From assembly GCA_943357275.1 (NCBI GenBank), contig CALRGL010000053.1, forward strand, positions 1 to 7,083: a DNA stretch of 7,083 nt. The letters run 5' to 3'. The notes under the pieces are model-generated. The model was not told where the DNA came from. It worked only from the letters and a program-made list of their open reading frames with translations, and did not search any database. This document shows, in pieces, positions 5,542-7,083 of this stretch. The position numbers were made by a program, and so were the translations under genes. The stretch's first letter is position 1; the number at the start of each line of letters is the position of its first letter. This stretch comes from Candidatus Uhrbacteria bacterium RIFOXYB12_FULL_58_10. Its GTDB lineage: Bacteria; Patescibacteriota; Patescibacteriia; UBA9934; GWF2-40-263.

Positions 5542-6636
5542 ATGTTTGATCGCGTGAAACAATGGATGCGTCTTCGTGCACTTACAACCTGGCTTGATCG
5601 ACACGAACGTTATTTGATTCCTCTTGCACTCATTGTGGGAGTGATCCTTGATTTTGTAACGTTTCGATCCATTCAAATTCATTGGTCATTCTTGATTTTA
5701 GCGATGTATCTTGTGATTGCTGGCACATCGATTGTGCTTGTGAATGCAACGAACTTAAAAAGCCATTTTCTTCTTTGGGTGCAAGCATTTGCTCCTTTTG
5801 TCTTGCAGTTTGTGTTTGGTGCGCTTTTGAGTGCTTCTCTTGTTTTTTATTGGTTTAGCGGAGCCCTTTCCGCAAGCTGGCCCATCATGATTGTCGTGGC
5901 CGTCCTGATGACCTCAAACGAGGTACTTCGTCAATATTATCTTCGTCCTCTTGCTCAAATAAGTGTGTTCTTTTTTGCTGTCTTCTCTGTTTCAACACTG
6001 TTTTTTCCCTATCTTTTTCATACGATCGACGCTTGGGTTTTTTTGGTCAGTGGTTTACTTAGCTTCATTGTGACCCTCTTTTTTACGTTAGCGCTTTCAC
6101 ATTGGAATCCTGTTGTTGCGAAGGATCGATCACAGATCACCATTTCGATGTTCGTGATTGCTTTGTTTATGAACGGGCTTTATCTGTTTAATATCATCCC
6201 TCCTATTCCACTTTCGCTTCGAGAGGCCGGTGTGTTTCATGATGTGAAGCGTGCGGGGAGTGGATATCTGATTTTGGACGAACAGAAAACTTGGATGGAG
6301 CAATTGTTCCCGGTTCAAACAATTCATCTTGGTCCAAATGAGAAAACCTTTGTTTTTACGTCTGTGTTTGCCCCAACAAATCTTTCCACAAAAATCGTTC
6401 ACCATTGGCAATTTTACGATGCGGACTCACGAAGTTGGGTGGAGAAAAGCAAATTGTCTTTCTCTCTTTCAGGTGGACGAAACGAAGGATATCGAGGGTA
6501 TTCTTATAAGTCAGGACTTCAAGCAGGGAAGTGGCGTGTAAGCGTTGAGACGCCTCGAGGACAAGTTTTGGCTAGGATTCGCTTTAATGCCGTACTGGTG
6601 AATGAGCCTGCCCCTCTTATTCAAATCACTCGATAA
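5542..6636 (+). CDS. DUF2914 domain multi-pass membrane protein
   Basis: This 364-residue protein has about seven predicted membrane helices (near 24-41, 48-67, 76-105, 112-127, 138-158, 163-186 and 198-217). A soluble C-terminal part (about 220-364) follows, probably on the outer face of the membrane. Residues about 275-352 carry the DUF2914 pattern: 'H-H-W-Q-F-Y-D', 'S-L-S-G-G-R-N-E-G-Y-R-G-Y-S-Y-K', 'G-x-W-R-V-S-V-E-T-x-x-G-Q-V-L-A-R-I-R-F'. The domain looks like a small beta-sandwich; no biochemical role is known to me. The ATG at 5542 lies 2 bases after the stop of the Gmad2 gene and shows no ribosome-binding site, so re-initiation is likely. A surface sensor or adhesive membrane complex with the Gmad2 protein is possible but is inferred only from adjacency. 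Confidence 0.88.
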   Translation: MFDRVKQWMRLRALTTWLDRHERYLIPLALIVGVILDFVTFRSIQIHWSFLILAMYLVIAGTSIVLVNATNLKSHFLLWVQAFAPFVLQFVFGALLSASLVFYWFSGALSASWPIMIVVAVLMTSNEVLRQYYLRPLAQISVFFFAVFSVSTLFFPYLFHTIDAWVFLVSGLLSFIVTLFFTLALSHWNPVVAKDRSQITISMFVIALFMNGLYLFNIIPPIPLSLREAGVFHDVKRAGSGYLILDEQKTWMEQLFPVQTIHLGPNEKTFVFTSVFAPTNLSTKIVHHWQFYDADSRSWVEKSKLSFSLSGGRNEGYRGYSYKSGLQAGKWRVSVETPRGQVLARIRFNAVLVNEPAPLIQITR

Positions 6637-6637
6637 T

Positions 6638-6646
6638 TGTTATACT
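6638..6646 (+). promoter_or_regulatory. Extended -10 promoter for the DUF5671 gene (leaderless type)
   Basis: TG-T-TATACT at 6638-6646 is a full TGn extension with a five-of-six -10 box, starting just after the preceding stop codon. No convincing -35 is visible (TATTCA at 6618-6623 matches three of six). The box ends 8 bases before the ATG at 6655, the same distance as in front of the Gmad2 gene, predicting a transcript that begins at or next to the start codon. Confidence 0.6.
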
Positions 6647-6654
6647 TTATCCAT

Positions 6655-7083
6655 ATGTCAGAGAAAAAACCTTCTGTAGCAAAAGACGTGTTCGCCTATT
6701 TGCTTACGTTTGTGATGTTGTACATTGGAGTTGTGAGTTTCATTACGCTTCTATGGCAAATTGTGAACGTGCAGTTTCCAGATCCAGCACAGTTCTATTA
6801 CCAGGGTTCATACGATGCGATGCGAAATGCAATTGCTTCCCTTATCGTTGTTTGGCCAGTGTTTTTAATCATGAGTCGTTTTATCGATAAAGACATTGCA
6901 AAACATCACGAGAAAGCCGAGATCTGGGTACGACGATGGTTAACCTATCTCACAATCTTCGTGGCAGCTATTACGATGATTATTGATCTCATCACTCTTC
7001 TCAACTCGTTTCTAAGTGGGGAGTTAACCCTTCCGTTTGGACTCAAAGTGCTTGTGATTTTAGTTGTCTCTGCTGCGGTTTTT
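6655..7083 (+). CDS. DUF5671 domain membrane protein (3' end outside window)
   Basis: The first 143 residues are visible and the frame stays open to the window edge. A short polar N-terminus with lysines leads to membrane helices near 12-37, 57-76, 96-117 and 127 onward. The conserved DUF5671 pattern is clear: 'I-A-S-L-I-V-V-W-P-V-F' (60-70), then a charged loop, 'W-V-R-R-W-L-T-Y-L-T-I-F-V-A-A-I-T' (91-107) and 'G-E-L-T-L-P-F-G-L-K-V-L' (122-133). The family is typical of Patescibacteria and has no known function; proteins often contain more than one copy of the domain, so the missing part may be long. The gene has its own likely promoter in the 18-base gap behind the DUF2914 gene, with no terminator between them, so read-through from upstream is also possible. 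Confidence 0.87.
   Translation, partial: MSEKKPSVAKDVFAYLLTFVMLYIGVVSFITLLWQIVNVQFPDPAQFYYQGSYDAMRNAIASLIVVWPVFLIMSRFIDKDIAKHHEKAEIWVRRWLTYLTIFVAAITMIIDLITLLNSFLSGELTLPFGLKVLVILVVSAAVF

Noticed and set aside
1..7083. CRISPR array, insertion sequence, tRNA, rRNA or defence/phage system
   Set aside because: No regularly spaced identical repeats, transposase motifs, RNA-gene structures or defence-protein motifs were seen; nearly all bases are explained by the listed genes.

Overview
The window reads as a stretch of a Candidate Phyla Radiation (Patescibacteria) chromosome, probably a Parcubacteria/Magasanikbacteria/Uhrbacteria-like lineage. The grounds are the gene types and their order: thrombospondin-type-3 (TT3) calcium-binding proteins, ybeY, a prokaryotic diacylglycerol/undecaprenol kinase, ftsA, ftsZ, then Gmad2, DUF2914 and DUF5671 membrane proteins, a combination I associate with that radiation. 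TGA is used as a real stop (1275-1277 and 1709-1711), which argues against the TGA-to-glycine code of Gracilibacteria/SR1. All genes lie on the + strand and coding density is very high. The lineage call is from recognition, not a search.

Region 1 (1-3363) is one tightly packed gene string: the 3' end of a TT3 protein, a second and larger TT3 membrane protein (2-base gap), ybeY (ATGA overlap), dgkA (ATGA overlap) and ftsA (12-base gap, possibly with its own promoter inside dgkA). It links surface calcium-binding proteins, rRNA maturation, lipid-carrier recycling and the membrane anchor of the division ring. It ends at a clear intrinsic terminator (3375-3410).

Region 2 (3364-4980) is ftsZ as its own transcription unit. 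A promoter with an exact TTGACA box starts directly after the ftsA terminator. A leader of about 84 bases follows, rich in inverted and direct repeats, including one arm that can pair with either of two identical partners, the second of which lies just in front of the ftsZ start. The gene encodes a complete FtsZ with a long Pro/Gln-rich linker and a canonical C-terminal peptide. A large hairpin with a T-tract ends the unit, and its sequence looks like an interspersed repeat.

Region 3 (4981-7083) holds a Gmad2-domain exported or anchored protein, a DUF2914 multi-membrane protein 2 bases downstream, and a truncated DUF5671 membrane protein. The first and third have an extended -10 box ending exactly 8 bases before the ATG, which suggests leaderless or near-leaderless mRNAs. 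No start in the window has a convincing Shine-Dalgarno sequence.

I see no RNA gene, CRISPR array, insertion sequence or phage gene, and no gene-free stretch longer than 166 bases. The most interesting signals are regulatory: the repeat architecture in front of ftsZ and the leaderless-type promoters. After these come the tandem TT3 proteins and the Gmad2/DUF2914/DUF5671 membrane group of unknown function.
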